A stretch of 64,000 nucleotides of DNA from Symsagittifera roscoffensis (GCF_963678635.1 NC_087067.1:17799639-17863638), one strand, 5' to 3'. Counted from the first letter of the stretch, positions 41,301 to 49,640 are shown. Program-made: numbers and translations. The notes: generated by a model from the sequence alone, not told the origin.

Positions 41301-44300
41301 CTTTGGTTGAAGATTCTGTGCTACTTGCTCAGTAACCGGTTATCCTTGTTATGATTTCATTTTTTCTTTCGATCTTAAAATAAAAATGATTGCAGACATT
41401 TTCCTCATTCTCCTTTAAAACCAATATTTTCGAATTCTTGGTAAAAAAAATTGATATCTTGAAAAATGAAGAGTTTTTCTGAAATTTTTAATCATTCTAA
41501 AGAATATGCTTCTCCTTATAAACAACCTTTCAAGATCAATTTGATCTTTTAGGGCAAAATTTTATCAAAAAATATCGAACAATTATGATCCAGATATTAT
41601 AAGCTGAACATAGGTTGCTTTTTTATTCTAAATCCGTGTCTGATTAATTGTGAAAAACATCTTTTTATAAAAATCGTTTTTTTAATTTTTTTTTGCCATG
41701 GTAATTACTCAAACCATTCTATGTCACTTGCAAAACCAGCCACCATTTTCTACGCTTTTTATGCATCAATTGTCGATGTGACAGTCAGTTAATTGAACTT
41801 GACTACTAGCTTTTTTACGGTTTGCTAGTTTTTATCCATTACGGCTGTATCTGGAATCTAAAATAGGAAGTTCTATTTTTGAAGTAGAAAACCTGATACA
41901 TTACATTCAATGAATTTCTATAGCAAGAAAGAGAACGAAATTTCACGCATAATTTAAGTGAAGCTGTAAAAATTTTCTGAAGACTTCGTTAAATATTGAA
42001 TGCGAATAAATCAAAAATCATTTAGTAATGTCGCTCATAAATTTGAACGAGGCGCCAAAATAACCAAACGCTTTCAGAAATGCATGTTTTTTTTGTGACG
42101 TTTTAATTGGTGGCTTAACATCTTTAGAACCCGCAAAACATTTCACTTGATACGACTGTAAACAAATCAGATGAAAAATTTTAAAAAAGGTGACCCGTTT
42201 GACCACACACCTCTTGATTCTATTTATACCATTTTTAATATGCAGTTTAATAAAAAAACAGGAGATACACGTTCGTCAAAACAATCAAATTTTTCATAAA
42301 ACAGTCAACGGTTTTATATCTTGTCAAAGTGAAAGCTTGGCGTCTCAACACGCTGCTGTTTCCGTTTAAAATTATTTTTGATAATTTTTAGTTGAAAGGC
42401 TAGAAAACGAAATACATTTATTTTGTATTCCGATTTTTGTCACTAAAAAAGTGAGTTTTTTGAGACCAGATGTGTTATCTTAAGCTTTGTGTTATCTTAA
42501 AGCACTTCTTTGTTCAATTTGGATCCCAAAAAGATGTTACAAAAATGATTCGAGTAAGGATTCCTTTTTTGTTTCGGCTTTAAAAGAAACGTCATGATGG
42601 AAACATCGCTTTTCTTCGGAAGTACCTACTGATCGTTTGTGACCGGATTCTGGTACATCAAAAAAACATTTCATTGAAAATTGTCATCGGCTTTTTTTAA
42701 AATAACGGACATTCAAAATTTGTAAGAATTTCAAAAATTGAACTAAACAATGTCCACCTCAAATCCACATTTGTATGCTGGCAATGCGTAAGCAATGGAT
42801 GAAACCTTAGACCTACGTCCACTCAAATTTAAATAAGATTAATCGATGCTGATAGGTTTTTTTTATCAAACTTATCAAAAACAATTACCATTTCAATAAT
42901 AACAAGAAATTTATTTCACCGCCTTTTAAGAGTTAAAATTGACTAATTCAAATTAAATGAATTATTCTTATAAGCAATTGTAAATTTAAACGTTTGACTG
43001 AAGACGAAGTGTCCAAAAAATATCGATTGGATAAATTATCTGATAGTAATTGGACAAATTGTCATTTTATAGTCAATCTCTAAATGTACAAGGTTTTTGG
43101 TGGCACTAGAGGCCAATTTTTTCCATTATAATTAATTAACTGTTTAGCCCTGTCTGGTCCACCTTTGTAGTTTGGAAGGGAAAAGTTTTCTCAAAATTTC
43201 TGTTGAAAAAATTTTTGATTTTTGTTTTTCAATTTGTTGATTTTACTATGACTGCCGAATATACCTAATATCCAGTTTTTTGTTCAGCACCTTTTATCTC
43301 AATACGCCGAAATAAAACGACAATAATTTGAAAAAACTTTGTTGTATTTATTAAGAATATGGTCGGATCATTCTGTGCTACTTGCACAGCAACCGGCTAT
43401 CTTTTTTCAAAAATAGATTTAATTGGCTTTCAGAGAAAAGAGCTTTAATCTTTTCAACACTTTTTTGCTTGAATTTCTCTCTAAAGATTTGGATTTGATT
43501 TGGGGTTCTGCTAGTTATGACACGTAAATTAACCTGTAGGATAACTCCAAGCTGTTTGAGAATCCATGTCTCTAGCTCTGTCAAATTTAGAGGTCTGCCG
43601 TTCCTGGATGATGCCTCAAGGACCAATAGAATTGTTACTTTTTCAGAATTGAGCTGTGTGAAAAGAAACCTAATGTTGAGAATGGCAGAATGTTAAGAAA
43701 AAGGCCAAAAAGCTTTCCTCGCAGTATTTTTGGAGCTAGTTCAAGGCTACATCATACTAAAAAATTGTTTAAATAATCATAGTAACATCTGTCTTAGAAC
43801 CATTTGGTTGCTTTCAAATTGTACGTTGCTTTCAAATTGTATGAAGAGTAAAGAAGCCCAAAGAAATTGTTTTTGCCAAGTCAAAAAACGTTTGTTTGAG
43901 TACAAAAATCATTTTGCGGTTGAAAAAAAAACACAAAAAAAAATTTTGGGGCAATTTCAAAAATACTGTAAAAATTTTTGTTTTCGCCATCAAAAAAATG
44001 CTAGTCATACAATTTCCATATATGAAAATTGTATGACTAGCACTTTTTTGACAAAAAGTTTTTCTTTTTTATTTAGTAAGATACACCAAAATTTATGCCA
44101 AAACACAATAACTTATCTGTAAAAGTCTACCTTATGGGACATCTGCTCGATGGGCCTTAGGGCCCGTGAGTCGATCCCTGTGAGTATCTTATGACTGATG
44201 CTTGTTATTTATATTTGCTCACTAAATAACTCAAACTCAAACTCAAACAAAACAAGAGAAAAGTTCTTCGAAAATTCGATGGCACCATTTTAGCAAAATG

Positions 44301-46279
44301 TATGAAATTTGTATGATTTTTTTTCTTTCATAAACTTAGTTTATGGAATTGTATGATTAGCATTTTTGGTCTATGGAGGTCAACCCGAAGTACTAGAAAA
44401 CTCGGTTGCGGAATAAGTAGCTCAAAACGTTTTGATCACACTGGTATAAACAATCAAATTTTAGAGACAAGTTTGGAAAAATTGGAATAGTTTTTGTTTG
44501 CATTTACTTAGGTCTCAAATATTTGATAATCACTCGAAAGTGATATTGAATTAGATGAACAACCGAAAAAACTCAGTGCTAACAAAAGCTAACGTAACAT
44601 TAAAAGTATCTTAGAATTGTGTTGTAGAACTTGTTTATTTAGTCTGAAAACCAAAAAATTATTCAGACCAGTTTTTCAGACATAATTGTGGAGTTTTATG
44701 GACTCCAAAATTTTCAACTTTTTTGGATTCCATATTACGGAAAAACCTTCCATATGAAACCACAATGGAACCCTGCTCATTTTTAGGAGGTTATTTGGGA
44801 AGAAAAACAATGGCAGAAATTTCGCCTTAGTTCCTTCCGAACGAAAGTAGTGTGGTCCTCCTGCAAACATGCAAACAGCACTTAAAATTTTGAGCATAAT
44901 TAGTATTTTATTTCTCCCAAAAACTTTATTAAGATTCTATTTTGTTGAATCCTTATTCGCTTCATATAAACAAAATGCCCCTTTAAGCAAAACATATAAG
45001 CGATTGATCAGTATGGTATTTAGAGTCATACTAAGATCTATGAATTTATCACATCTTTGTCCGTAGAGAAAATTTATCTTGCAAGATCTAGCAAGGTTCT
45101 TAAATAAGAAGAATATTTTGCAGGTTTATGATGAAAACTTTGCTAGTTTTCAAAGATTTTGGTTATTGGTTACTTTGGAATAAAATCACAACTATATGTT
45201 CAAATTCATTCATTAGAAAAAAACTCTTAAAATTGCAAGCTCAGCAAATTTGCTCTAAAAATGTTTCAAATCAAGATTAAGGATAAAAAACAATGACATT
45301 GAATTGCGCCCATGGATTTTAATTAGTTAATGGATTTCTGAGACGAAAAGAATCCATTATAATCCATTACAGATGTAAAGCTCATCCATAATCCATTATA
45401 ACTCATTATATTCCATTATTTTTGGCTCTGAAATCTATTTTATTTGTCAAGGTAACCGAATATATTGTCTATATTTAAATTAAAAATCTCTAATAGACCA
45501 TTAAAATCTATTTTAAAGATTTCAGAAATAAGTTCGATTGTTTTGCAGAAATTTTGTAAGCTTTGCAAGAAATTCTATGCCCAGATTTTTTAAAATTATA
45601 ATTAGCAACAAAAAGATTAAAATTCAAATCTATTACCGCATCATATTGTTCACACCCAATGTCCATTTTCCTCCACATTCCTTAAATTACCAACCCCGCC
45701 CTCCGTTCAACCATCAACAACCCCCCTCCCCCGCAGGAACGTGAGGGGAGGGGTTCAGCGACTGGCAATTTTGGTACAAAGAATTAACGTTCCACCTAAA
45801 AAATTGTTTATGTTGCCGCCAAAAGAGGATTCAAAAACCTTTTGACTGATCGACCAAAAAAAAGATGTAAAATAGTATTAACGGAGGGGGGGGGGGGTGT
45901 TTATGAGTATTTCGGAGGTCCTTTGGAGTTCGGTGGGAGCGTGCTACCTTTTTTACTGCGCGCTAAGTAATCTGTTTAATAATACTCACTGACAAGAGAA
46001 GATGTCGAACACCATGAAATCTTGCGTGACATGTTGTATTGCATAGAGAAACGCCAAAATCACAAACAGAAAGTCACAAACTGTCAAACTGAGGATGAGG
46101 ATTCCCGAAGATCGCTCGTAGATCATTTTCCGGAAGTTGACCAGGAGATAAATTATAACCGAGAGGTTGAGAATTGAGCCAACAACAAAACAAATGAAAT
46201 AAGCGATTCCGGTGGCAAAAAGATAGGGGTGAACTTCTGCTGTTGTAAAGTTGCTCTCCTGGTCTTTGGAAGTGTTCAT
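13977..46279 (-). CDS. Class A G-protein-coupled receptor, five exons, 505 residues
   Basis: Exons are 46279-45990, 29731-29596, 21654-21527, 18672-18374 and 14641-13977. Lengths of 290, 136, 128, 299 and 665 bases sum to 1518, with phases 2, 0, 2 and 1 matching at all four joins. The product is a seven-helix plasma-membrane receptor expected to signal through G proteins. Landmarks: N38 (1.50), D69 (2.50), C96 (3.25, disulphide partner of C181 in loop 2), R120 (3.50), W147 (4.50), P205 (5.50), P371 (6.50), N417-P418 (TM7). The N-terminus is short with N10-F-T as a glycosylation site and no signal peptide. Intracellular loop 3 is about 120 residues, rich in Gly, Ser and Asn. The tail of about 80 residues has basic and Ser/Thr clusters. 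The DRY motif is QRL, and NPxxY is NPxxF. The start ATG is preceded in frame by a TAG at about 46305. Ligand and subfamily are unknown. Introns total about 31 kb, filled with transposons. Confidence 0.88.
16315..16925. mobile_element. Two family C (hAT-like) fragments in opposite orientation
   Basis: About 16315-16680 reads in reverse, ending GGGGCGCATCTAGGATTTTG. About 16680-16925 reads forward with a CCGCAGGC piece, a poly-C tract, and GGCAGGGGGTTGAATCCCTGA at its end. Both match the family C consensus seen at 35343-35778. No ORF is preserved. Confidence 0.6.
17043..17677 (+). mobile_element. Family A (HINE-like) element with triplicated 5' end
   Basis: Three 59-bp units at 17043, 17102 and 17161 each carry GTTCCGAC plus the ACGAAAGTAAC palindrome arm. 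A unique body follows, then the hairpin TCAGGGCTTTGCCCTGA (17647-17663, 7-bp stem, 3-base loop) and the terminus TACGAGCAGTCTTG before TT. This is the family's diagnostic 3' end. Confidence 0.7.
18374..18672 (-). CDS. Receptor exon 4: TM5 and first half of intracellular loop 3
   Basis: The acceptor CTTTTAG ends at 18673. The exon completes Gly185 and encodes TM5 (about 188-213) with P205 (5.50), then EVRRRS and a run of six glycines followed by Gly/Ser/Thr-, Asn- and Pro-rich loop. The donor is G|GTGAGG at 18373-18368, phase 1. The open frame continues only to a nearby TAA, which supports splicing here. An alternative GTGAGC about 100 bases upstream would break the phase. Confidence 0.85.
18828..19234 (+). 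mobile_element. Family A (HINE-like) element, near full length
   Basis: Starts TTCCGACTTTCG, and carries CAGTCGGAATATTCAGGGC near its 3' end. The hairpin TCAGGGCTTTGCCCTGA follows, then CGAGCAGTGTTG. About 407 bp, no ORF. This is the best intact copy for defining the ends. Confidence 0.7.
19858..19912 (-). mobile_element. Family A 3' end fragment
   Basis: Reverse orientation: CAAGACTGTTCGTATCAGGG, then AAAGCCCTGAATGTTCCAAC. Only the hairpin end is clear. Confidence 0.6.
20450..20681. mobile_element. GAGCC-ended MITE, copy 1
   Basis: The left arm TGGCTCTTTTTCCTCCCC (from 20460, after AAAAACGTGT) pairs with the right arm ending GAAAAAGAGCCCCGTG (20661-20676). A poly-C tract (20476-20491) on the left matches GGTGGGGGG on the right. 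No ORF. A relative lies at 62551-62792. Confidence 0.5.
20870..21250 (+). mobile_element. Family A element, 3' end eroded
   Basis: Starts TTTCGACTTTCGTAACG near 20877 and follows the family body (TTGGTTGAAAGAAGCTTATT). It ends near GGCAGCCGGAACAT, without the hairpin. Confidence 0.6.
21527..21654 (-). CDS. Receptor exon 3: TM4 and extracellular loop 2
   Basis: The acceptor TTTCAG ends at 21655. The exon reads in phase 0 as MGGIWASSAVVGVPMGVFY, a clear TM4 with W147 (4.50) and P156. Extracellular loop 2 follows, acidic, with C181 near its end. The donor is GTAAAT at 21526-21521, leaving phase 2. The long open frame across this region (21404-21781) is in another phase and is a shadow. The exon was found by matching phase and helix order. 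Confidence 0.87.
22590..22960 (-). mobile_element. Family A element, reverse orientation
   Basis: Begins CAAGACTGCTCGTGTCAGGG, then GCGAAGCCCCCTGAATGTTC. It continues through AAATAAGCTTCCTTTGACC and ends near CATAACTTTACGAAAAATAA. The hairpin carries an extra C. Confidence 0.65.
23409..23790 (+). mobile_element. Family C (hAT-like) element, right end lost
   Basis: Starts TAGGGGCGGATCTAGG, with a G tract, GGTCGACC-type and GCGCGCGCTCCCC pieces, and TTGGCGCCAAAGGCGCC. The minus-strand ORFs crossing it are chance frames. Confidence 0.6.
25473..26168. mobile_element. MITE-like element with TGCAAATCTTGCAAG inverted ends
   Basis: GAAGTGCAAATCTTGCAAG (about 25476) and GGAATGCAAATTCTTGCAAG (about 25561) on the left oppose GCAAGATTTGCATTCC at about 26152-26167 on the right. 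The interior is AT-rich and non-coding. Related CTTGCAAGATC words recur near 40340 and 45070. Confidence 0.5.
26476..27075 (-). mobile_element. Family B (HINE-like) element, reverse orientation
   Basis: In its own orientation it starts GTTCAGACCATTTG (27075) and ends TGGTCGGAACATTCTGTGC, TACTTGCGCAGTAACCGGTT. The hairpin stem is CTGTGC/GCGCAG with one mismatch. No ORF of note. Confidence 0.65.
27086..29340. other. Intronic stretch without recognised elements
   Basis: Part of receptor intron 2. I see only AT-rich unique sequence with scattered simple repeats. Confidence 0.45.
29345..29580. mobile_element. Family C fragment next to receptor exon 2
   Basis: Begins GTCGACC, a T run and AGGTCGACC (a hairpin), continues through TTTTTGAGCTGCTC, and ends GAAGGGGGAGGGCGTCCCC. 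The receptor exon 2 donor lies about 15 bases beyond it. Confidence 0.45.
29596..29731 (-). CDS. Receptor exon 2: TM3, loop 2, start of TM4
   Basis: The acceptor TGTTCTGAAG ends at 29732. Translation in phase gives TM3, ending VQRLAAIKWPFEY at residues 118-130, and runs to C139-I142 in early TM4. The donor is GTAAGT at 29595-29590. The 136-base exon completes codon 97 and ends in phase 0. The open frame runs on past the donor, but that extension is intronic. Confidence 0.87.
30685..31146 (+). mobile_element. Family A element, near full length
   Basis: Starts TTGACTTTCGAAGAAAACGG and ends with GGCAGTCGGAACATTTAGAG, the hairpin remnant, then ATACGAGCAGTCTTG and TT. Confidence 0.65.
31560..31612 (-). 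mobile_element. Family A 5' end fragment, reverse orientation
   Basis: Reads CATAAATATTCCGTTTTCTT then CTAAAGTTGGAAC, the reverse complement of a family A start. Confidence 0.4.
32066..32275 (+). mobile_element. Family A 5' part
   Basis: Starts TTCCGACTTTCGAAGAAACT and runs to AATTAACGCGCAATAT. The 3' hairpin is missing. Confidence 0.55.
32913..33323 (-). other. Unassigned open frame, 136 codons
   Basis: The longest unexplained open frame in receptor intron 1, from ATG at 33321-33323 to a stop at 32913. It is rich in Lys, Arg, Phe and Leu. I recognise no domain, and no splice sites suggest it is an exon. Length alone is weak evidence in this window. It may be chance or a transposon remnant. 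Confidence 0.15.
34535..34600. repeat. Short tandem repeat, GAATCAGAAACTATCACA units
   Basis: The word CAGAAACTATCACA occurs three times: near 34545, 34568 and 34586. A short peptide frame (NLNQKLSQ repeats) crosses it by chance. Confidence 0.6.
34868..35065. mobile_element. Family D fragment, left end
   Basis: Starts CCCGGTCGACCTCCATACAC and contains the family words ATGCTTACCATACAATTGCA and TATCATACATTTCTC. The right inverted end is not found. Confidence 0.45.
35285..35334. repeat. (TA)n microsatellite
   Basis: Twenty-five consecutive TA dinucleotides, directly left of a family C element. Confidence 0.95.
35341..35780 (-). mobile_element. Family C (hAT-like) element with both ends
   Basis: The left end CAGGGGCGGATTTAGG and the right end CCTAGATCCGCCCCGG are inverted copies with two mismatches over 16 bases. 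CAG followed by a GC-rich stretch is typical of hAT termini. The body carries the GGCGCC, GCGCGCGCC, TGCGGCGCAG and GGTCGACC pieces that mark the family, plus a 15-base poly-C tract. No ORF. Target duplication cannot be judged inside TA repeats. Confidence 0.75.
36231..36476 (-). mobile_element. Family C (hAT-like) element with 8-bp target duplication
   Basis: Begins CAGAGGCGAATTTAG and ends GGATCCTCCCCTG. It is flanked by AATCGATA (36223-36230) and AATTGATA (36477-36484), which match at seven of eight positions. This older, shorter copy fixes the family's ends and its 8-bp duplication length. Confidence 0.75.
37030..38060 (+). pseudogene. Non-LTR retrotransposon polymerase, C-terminal fossil
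   Basis: A frame at 37150-37203 reads ILDYACPAWSYAASDTSI, the conserved end of the reverse-transcriptase region in Jockey-like and related non-LTR elements. After stops it continues in frame with MSPIGHLYSECKLVNVKNHH to about 37450. A piece with LPRSTRRNLT lies at about 37741-37770. LNSYMYRIDPNVPPNCPFC follows at about 37810-37866, with CxxC and further His and Cys as in the C-terminal zinc knuckle, running to about 37985. An AAC-rich tract from about 38009 may be a 3' tail. Stops, frameshifts and a hairpin insertion at 37566-37633 show it is dead. The clade is not certain. Confidence 0.8.
37566..37633. repeat. Perfect 30-bp inverted repeat (hairpin, 8-base loop)
   Basis: Arm 37566-37595 is the exact reverse complement of 37604-37633. 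The arms contain AATTGCTGTTTATGAACGC and its complement. It sits inside the retrotransposon fossil. Confidence 0.9.
38710..39091 (+). mobile_element. Family A element
   Basis: Starts near CCAAATGTCGAAGAAAGTG. It ends with ATTCGGAATATTCGGGGC, TTTGCCCTGATACAAGCAG and TCTTG. The hairpin is intact apart from one base. Confidence 0.6.
39100..40600. other. Intronic stretch with little structure
   Basis: Part of receptor intron 1. A GC-rich patch near 39828-39876 (GCTTCGCTCCGCTACG) and CTTGCAAG-related words near 40350-40400 are the only features I noted. Confidence 0.4.
40628..40661. repeat. Perfect 13-bp hairpin TAATGACGCGAAT
   Basis: TAATGACGCGAAT (40628-40640) and ATTCGCGTCATTA (40649-40661) around an 8-base loop. 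The arms contain two CpG and stand out in AT-rich DNA. Confidence 0.85.
40740..41348 (+). mobile_element. Family B (HINE-like) element
   Basis: The 5' boundary is uncertain. The body includes GCTGCCACAAATAATCATTG, and the 3' end has TTCTGTGCTACTTGCTCAG, then TAACCGGTTATCCTTG and TT. Confidence 0.6.
43170..43405 (+). mobile_element. Family B 3' part
   Basis: Ends TGGTCGGATCATTCTGTGC, TACTTGCACAGCAACCGGCT, ATC. The hairpin CTGTGC/GCACAG is intact. The 5' half is missing. Confidence 0.6.
43395..43692 (-). other. Coding-like open frame of unknown identity
   Basis: Open from after a TAA near 43693 into the adjacent family B element. The frame from ATG at 43624-43626 contains SRNGRPLNLTELETWILKQL and later EKFKQKSVEKIKALFSES, with a balanced mix of charged and hydrophobic residues unlike most chance frames here. 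A possible acceptor (TTTTCACACAG) precedes it at about 43654, but no donor was found. It lies in the sense direction of receptor intron 1. It could be a transposon remnant or an unrelated exon. Confidence 0.25.
43991..44050. repeat. 60-bp near-perfect palindrome (family D motif)
   Basis: Centred at 44020/44021. The two halves match with two mismatches over 30 bases. Arms contain GCTAGTCATACAATTT and its complement. Confidence 0.85.
44115..44250 (+). repeat. Possible tRNA-derived SINE fragment
   Basis: GACATCTGCTCGATGGGCC followed by GTGAGTCGATCCCTGTGAG resembles the anticodon-to-TPsiC part of a tRNA, with a B-box-like GAGTCGATCCC. A CTCAAA-type tandem tail follows at about 44229-44248. The A box is poor and no full cloverleaf folds by eye, so it is not called a tRNA. 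Confidence 0.35.
44310..44392. mobile_element. Family D fragment, right end
   Basis: TTGTATGATTAGCATTTTTG followed by CTATGGAGGTCAACCCG, the family's right terminus. Confidence 0.5.
45990..46279 (-). CDS. Receptor exon 1: N-terminus, TM1, TM2, start of TM3
   Basis: Opens at ATG (46277-46279, plus-strand CAT). TM1 lies at residues 19-47 with GSILN, TM2 at about 59-83 with LSLTVCD, and the TM3 cysteine is C96. It ends in phase 2 before the donor GTGAGT (45989-45984). A possible 5' UTR acceptor (CACACAG) occurs about 22 bases upstream of the ATG, so a non-coding first exon may exist further up. Confidence 0.88.
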
Positions 46280-46309
46280 TTTACTCGTTTTTAATTTCCT
46301 GTGTGGCTA

Positions 46310-47330
46310 TAACTCTCAAGTAAGTTCAATTGTATAAAACGACTCAAAATATTTTAATATGGTGAAGAATTAATACTTAAATGGAAATCTGAAAAAAAAA
46401 AATTGGATGTAGAAACAATTATGGTGTTTTTTTCTCAAAGATCTCCAATTTAACTCTACTTGGTCAAGAAAACCCCATTTGGAAAATTCTCAACTCCTTT
46501 ATTTTTTTGATGAAATCTGGGAATGTTAACCGGCAAGAAAAAATGGTTAAACACAGGATGCATCATTTTGTTGTTCACTGATTGGACAGTTCTTTTGCAG
46601 TATTTTGTTAAAAATACAGTTGAGATGGTAAATGAGGAGCCGTACTAAGGCAATAGAGCCTTATATCTTTGGTATAATTGAGCCATTTAGTCATTTTGTG
46701 AAGTGTGTTCTCTCAAAGTCATCATAAAATGAATGCTGCAATATGGTTCACCGAAGCGCACTTGTTTTTTCATTCGCAAGTGATTATTTTCCAGCGAAGT
46801 GTAAGAAGTATCAATAAATGCTAAAAATAGACGACTTAAAACAGAAAACGGTGATTAGGACATCTAGCTACCAGCGTTCGAGAACTTTGAAGAAAAAAAT
46901 GTAATTTCGAACCATAAAAGTATCTTGATTTATAGAACACCGCGTTTTTGATGAACTCGTGGAACAAAAGTCCATATATGGAACAAAAATTAACATATGA
47001 TATGGAGCAAAATGGCTGAGAATATTTATGAAAAGAGGCTGAGAATGACCTAAGAATCAAGCCACAGCCGATTTAGGATTGCTACACCGCTACTCGAACC
47101 TAATGTAACAAATTTTTCGCCGTCAAATTATTTTACTCTCGCGGATCTTTTGATGTAAAGTGCTGTTTTGGGTGTTCCTGTGTTTGCCATCATGGAAACT
47201 AATGCGCTACCATACACATCCTTGCATGGTTTGTATGGAAAAGGACAAATCACACGTCGCACAAAAAAAAACTCCATTCTCAAAATAGCTGTTTCACTGA
47301 CAAAATGACCGGAGAAACAGTTTTGTGCAG
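46310..47330. other. Region upstream of the receptor start; no gene or clear promoter seen
   Basis: AT-rich. No TATA box or initiator can be singled out. If the candidate acceptor about 22 bases before the ATG is used, the true promoter lies further right. Confidence 0.4.
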
Positions 47331-47335
47331 TTACA

Positions 47336-47805
47336 GGATTTTCAAAAAACTTTCGAAATTTTGTCGAATTTTTTTTTAGGTCGACCAAATTGATTTTCCG
47401 AGCTCTCCCAAAGCATTGAAAAGACCCTAAATCCACTGGTGGGGCATTTTTTAAAAAAATGTAAATTTTGTCAACCTTTTTTAGGCCGCCCAATTTGATT
47501 TCCGAGCTCTCGGAAAACACTATAAAGACACTTTTTTTTTAAAAAATTTCTGCGCTGCAGGCAAATTTTTGAAAACACAGGCTAAAAATTACGTTTTGCG
47601 TTAAACAGGTTAAAATTGCGTTTTTTCGGCGCGCGCTCGCCCCTAAAATTTAGTTATATTAGCGCCCGAGGCGTCTTAAGACATTTTTTGATGTTGACCA
47701 CCCAAAAATGGTTCTCATAACACTATACCAATGAGGTACCCTTTGGAAAAACTTGACAAACAGAACTGAGGGATGCAGTACCCCCCTGCATCCCCCTTGG
47801 CACGC
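47336..47805 (+). mobile_element. Family C (hAT-like) element, left end lost
   Basis: Contains GGTCGACCAAATTGATTTTC, the duplicated GAGCTCTCCC / GAGCTCTCGG parts, GCGCGCGCTCGCCCC, and the end piece CTGCATCCCCCTTGGC. Confidence 0.55.
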
Positions 47806-48078
47806 GACTGCCTACCAGAATTTCAGTAATCATTTTACAAACAACATTATACACACACAACAGCCAGCATCACAATCATTTTATTTTGCTGAACACTTCA
47901 GTTTGTAGGCGTATGATTATTTTGGAAAGCTTAAGCTTCATAGCGATTGTTTGTTTGTTTTTCAGTTTATGTTTCATGCATATCAAAAACAAACGGACTT
48001 GATCAGCCCCCTAAATTTTTTTTTGAAAGTAAATTGATCAGCCAAAAAACAATACTCAAAAGGATATCAAAAAGTAAC

Positions 48079-48690
48079 AAGATTAGCCAGTTACTGTGCA
48101 AGTAGCACAGAATGTTCCGACCACAGTCTTAAAAAAACAAAAAATTGTTCTTTCAAACTGGTGTAGTTGTGATAAAAAGATATGAACGAAAAAAAACTTA
48201 GACGTTTTTGAGAATCATAGAAAACAATTTTTCAAGAACCAAGGCCAGAAAAACGAAAGAAAAAAAATTAAATTATTTGAGAAAATTTTTTTAGGAATTT
48301 TTTGAAATTTTGATTACCAAAAGTGCACTAAGAAACTCCAAAATACCTTTATTTAAAGAAAAATAAATTTTTCACGGCTTAAAATTACCTTAAATAAACT
48401 ATCGTAAGCCTACACGGTCACATTATTAGCTCGAAATTAGATTAAAAGTCAAAAAGTTCAGACTTTTGTTGTTGACACTGTAAAAAATCTTTCAAATTTT
48501 GTTAATGTCGTTCGAATCAAGACTAAAAAGGCTTCAATATGATAAACCATTTGACCAATTCCGATGATTATTTGTGGTACCTGATTTTGCGTGGAAAACA
48601 AAAAAAAAGAAAACCAGAGAAAAAAAATAAAACACATCCGAACACAAAGCATCCCCTCCCCATTTTCAATGGCCACATCAAAGACTTTTC
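48079..48690 (-). mobile_element. Family B (HINE-like) element, reverse orientation
   Basis: Begins AACAAGATTAGCCAGTTACT, then GTGCAAGTAGCACAGAATG and TTCCGACCA. It ends near CCATTTTCAATGGCCAC. Hairpin intact. Confidence 0.65.
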
Positions 48691-49182
48691 CTACGCCCCA
48701 ATGTTCTGGGAGTTAACTTTTTCGTATATTCAAAAAAAACTGACATGATGAATAAGATGGCTACTCCAAACGTAATTGGACCTCCTGTATTACTTAGTAA
48801 AAACAACTGATGCAGAGGAAAATTGATGTTATACAAGGCGAAGGGAAAAAGAGCCAATGACAGTCATTGTAGATATGATAAAATTTATTTCAACGGTTAA
48901 AAGTTTTACCCTAAATCCTAGAATTAAAAACTTAAGAAAAAAACAATTACTCCAGAAAAATAGGGGCATATCATATGCGACTTACTAGTTTTGTTTTTGA
49001 GCGTATTTCTTAAAAAGCGTATGTCTTTTAGAACAAAAAATATCAAACAAATGTTTTAGGGCTCCCAAAGAAAGAAAAAAAAGGAGCCAACGTCTAAATA
49101 GATAGCTGTTGTCTAAATAACGATAAATATGTAACCCTTGCTGCACATTTTAAATTTTGCAACAGTTTTTTTCCTTAAACTG

Positions 49183-49640
49183 CTCCGACTTTCAAAGAAC
49201 ATCCAAACTCATTATTCCGATCTTCGAAGAAACCGGAATACTTATATTAGGTGTGTTTTTTCAGGTGAATTTTTAAGAATCAAAGTCATAATTTTCAACA
49301 AAAAACTTTTTTGCCCCATCAAAGTTATCAAGTTCTAAATCAAAGTGTATAAAAATATTTTACCTCCAATTGTCTTTTGCAAAGTTCTGCTGGTTTGAAA
49401 ATAGTCAATTTGGCCAAGCATGGTCCAAATTATTAATGTTTTGATGCTGAAAATGTAAGTTAATTAACATATTTATGGCGGATTATCCCGCACAACAAAA
49501 ATATTCAAAATTGAATTGAATTGAGGCTAGCTAAGTGGTCGTATCATTTTCGTACGACTTATAATTTCGCACTCGATCTTCGGTACAATCCAAACAGATT
49601 TACATGATTTTTTTTAACCGAAAACTATGCGATATGGATT
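49183..49640 (+). mobile_element. Family A element, 3' end lost
   Basis: TCCGACTTTCAAAGAAC, then ATTCCGATCTTCGAAGAAAC, a doubled 5' end, then the family body with TTGAGGCTAGCTAA. Confidence 0.5.

Larger units (their letters stand above)
29732..45989 (-). other. Receptor intron 1 (about 16.3 kb)
   Basis: Begins GTGAGT and ends TTCTGAAG on the minus strand. It contains the retrotransposon fossil at 37030-38060, several family A, B, C and D elements, the (TA)n tract at 35285-35334, a tRNA-like fragment near 44115-44250, and the palindromes at 40628 and 43991. It probably holds no other gene. An open frame at 43395-43692 is listed separately. Confidence 0.8.

Noticed and set aside
44115-44190. 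Functional tRNA gene
   Set aside because: The A box is poor and no acceptor stem or full cloverleaf is visible by eye. Kept only as a possible SINE fragment.
47128-47520. 130-codon minus-strand open frame
   Set aside because: Most of it lies in a family C element. Other copies of the same element do not keep the frame.
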